Shown here piece by piece: positions 62,610 to 64,000 of a DNA stretch of 64,000 nucleotides. Within the stretch, counting starts at the first letter, position 1. The number at the start of each line of letters is the position of its first letter. The position numbers and the translations under genes are program-made. The notes beneath the pieces are model-generated. The model worked only from the letters and a program-made list of their open reading frames with translations. It made no database searches and had not been told where the DNA came from. Source of the DNA: Mycolicibacterium diernhoferi (GTDB taxonomy: Bacteria > Actinomycetota > Actinomycetes > Mycobacteriales > Mycobacteriaceae); NCBI RefSeq assembly GCF_019456655.1, contig NZ_CP080332.1:3038001-3102000 (forward strand), given 5' to 3'.

Positions 62610-64000
62610 ATGCCTGACGTCGACGCCCCCGACGCTGACGCCGACGCCGAGGTGTCCGAGCAGCAGGTCACCCCCGACGGCCGGGCGATCCGATTCCTGC
62701 GCGCCGCCGGGCAGGCGCTGACCGTCCGGCTGATCCGGCTCGCGGCGTCGCTGACCGGCGGTGTGCTGATGTACCTGAGCTTCCCGCCGGTCGGCTGGTG
62801 GTGGGCGGCGTTCCCGTCGCTGGCGCTGCTGGGATGGGTGCTGACCCGCAGCCAGACCACCCGGGCCGGCGGATTCGGATACGGCCTGCTGTTCGGGCTC
62901 GCCTTCTATCTGCCCCTGCTGCCCTGGATCGGTGGTCTGGTCGGCACCGGGCCGTGGCTCGCGTTGTCCCTGCTGCAGGCGCTGTTCCCGGCGGTGTTCG
63001 GGCTGTTGGCCGTGCTGGTGCGCGGTCTGCCCGGCTGGCCGGTGTGGTTCGCCGCGGAATGGGTGGTTGCGGAGTGGCTGAAATCGAGTGTGCCGTTCGG
63101 TGGGTTCCCGTGGGGTGTGGTGGCCTACGGGCAGGCCGAGGGGCCGCTGGTGCCGCTAGCCCAGATCGGTGGCGCGCCGCTGGTCTCGGCCGCGGTGGCG
63201 CTGGTCGGGTTCAGCCTGACCGCGCTCCTGCTGGAGGTGGTGCTGTGGTGGCGGCGCACGCATCCCGCCGCCGGGTCGGACGCCGCCCGGCCGGAGGCCG
63301 TGCTGCCCGGGGTGTGCATCTGTGTGGTGCTGCTCGCGACCGCGCTGGTGTGGCCCGGGGTGCGGCAGGCCGGGGTGGGCGCCGGTGAGCACCCGTCGGT
63401 GACGGTGGCCGCCGTCCAGGGCAATGTGCCGCGGCTGGGGCTGGACTTCAACGCCCAGCGGCGGGCGGTGCTGGACAACCACGTCGCCGAGACGCTGCGC
63501 CTCGCCCAGGACGTGCGGGCCGGACGGGCCCCGCAACCGATGGTGGTGATCTGGCCGGAGAACGCCTCCGATATCGACCCGTTGCGCAACACCGATGCCG
63601 CCGCCGCGATCTCGGAGGCCGCCCGTGCCATCCAGGCGCCGATCCTGGTGGGGACCGTGCTGGCCGCGCCCGGTTACACCCGCTCCTCCCCGGTCGCGAC
63701 GAACACGGTGCTGGTGTGGGAGCCGGAGACCGGGCCGCAGGACCGGCACGACAAGCGCATCGTGCAGCCGTTCGGCGAGTATCTGCCGTGGCGCAGCTTC
63801 TTCAAACGCTTCTCCTCCTACGCGGACCGGGCCGGCTACTTCCAGCCCGGCGAAGGCAGCGGCGTGGTGCAGGCGGCGGGCATCCCGATCGGTGTGGCCA
63901 CCTGCTGGGAGGTGATCTTCGACCGCGCCGTCCGGCACTCCGTGCGCAACGGCGCCCAGCTGCTGGCGGTACCGACGAACAACGCGACCTTCGACGCCGC
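62610..64000 (+). CDS. lnt: Apolipoprotein N-acyltransferase Lnt (3' end missing)
   Basis: The frame runs off the window after about 463 codons. An acidic lead [14 protein letters not shown] is followed by six or more membrane segments ([49 protein letters not shown]) and a nitrilase domain with the triad Glu317 (IWPEN), Lys382 ([15 protein letters not shown]) and Cys432 ([10 protein letters not shown]). It adds the third acyl chain to lipoproteins such as LppK in this window. In M. tuberculosis the homologue Rv2051c is fused to a polyprenol-phosphomannose synthase; the fusion cannot be judged here. Start ATG 62610, three bases after the previous stop. Confidence 0.92.
   Translation, partial: MPDVDAPDADADAEVSEQQVTPDGRAIRFLRAAGQALTVRLIRLAASLTGGVLMYLSFPPVGWWWAAFPSLALLGWVLTRSQTTRAGGFGYGLLFGLAFYLPLLPWIGGLVGTGPWLALSLLQALFPAVFGLLAVLVRGLPGWPVWFAAEWVVAEWLKSSVPFGGFPWGVVAYGQAEGPLVPLAQIGGAPLVSAAVALVGFSLTALLLEVVLWWRRTHPAAGSDAARPEAVLPGVCICVVLLATALVWPGVRQAGVGAGEHPSVTVAAVQGNVPRLGLDFNAQRRAVLDNHVAETLRLAQDVRAGRAPQPMVVIWPENASDIDPLRNTDAAAAISEAARAIQAPILVGTVLAAPGYTRSSPVATNTVLVWEPETGPQDRHDKRIVQPFGEYLPWRSFFKRFSSYADRAGYFQPGEGSGVVQAAGIPIGVATCWEVIFDRAVRHSVRNGAQLLAVPTNNATFDA

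Overview
The window is about 64 kb of high-GC actinobacterial chromosome from a fast-growing Mycobacterium (Mycolicibacterium-type). The evidence is mycothiol synthesis (mshC), a complete Pup-proteasome locus, F420-type PPOX proteins, MTB12/LppK secreted antigens, and gene order collinear, from memory, with the M. tuberculosis stretch from cysQ (Rv2131c) down to lnt/ppm1 (Rv2051c). Genes are packed, many junctions are ATGA, GTGA or TGATG overlaps, and GTG or TTG starts are frequent. No transposon, phage, CRISPR array, rRNA or tRNA was seen. Both end genes are cut by the window edge.

Layout. 1-6.7 kb: a kinase-like protein (partial), a DUF2628 membrane protein, cysQ, mshC, an SDR, a DUF1254/DUF1214 lipoprotein and a PAC2-family protein. 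6.7-15.8 kb: a cobalamin-dependent methionine synthase of the E. coli type preceded by a leader that folds like an S-adenosylhomocysteine (SAH) riboswitch, then an NmrA-like protein, a HAD phosphatase, a GlcP-like sugar permease, hisE, hisG and a DUF4126 protein. 15.8-21.6 kb: a disulfide oxidoreductase, a DinB protein, a thioesterase, a RecB-like nuclease, trmI, a DUF503 protein, lppK and an MTB12-like protein.

21.7-39.3 kb is the Pup-proteasome locus: mpa, dop, pup, prcB, prcA, pafA, pafB, pafC, then tatA and tatC. Between mpa and dop sits an accessory block: a convergent histidine kinase/response regulator pair, a multi-pass membrane protein (plus what looks like a broken relative of it), and the ectoine/hydroxyectoine operon ectABCD. 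Mpa unfolds pupylated proteins for the PrcBA protease, PafA attaches Pup, Dop activates and removes it, and PafBC is the DNA-damage transcription activator encoded with pafA. Between pafB and pafC five perfect-length 36-bp repeats form an in-frame 60-codon ORF that overlaps both neighbours.

39.3-46.3 kb: helY, a DUF4333 membrane protein closed by a strong terminator, a 5'-3' exonuclease, a hotdog-type thioesterase, pepE and an Rv2074-type biliverdin reductase. 46.3-59 kb: an SDR and the cobalamin pathway in three blocks, cobL-cobM-cobK (+), cobG-cobH-cobIJ (-) and cobN (+). They are interrupted by a tetR-phosphotransferase operon with a clear operator/promoter, and by two small ORFs (a His-rich 63-aa protein and a 35-aa membrane peptide). 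59-64 kb: a PPOX protein, purU, fxsA, an amidohydrolase and the start of lnt.

Most notable are the candidate SAH ON-switch ahead of metH, the 36-bp reiterated ribosome-binding/start cassette between pafB and pafC, the TetR operator over a probably leaderless promoter, and the His-rich small protein beside cobN. All functional statements come from reading the sequence and recalling protein families; no database search was run.
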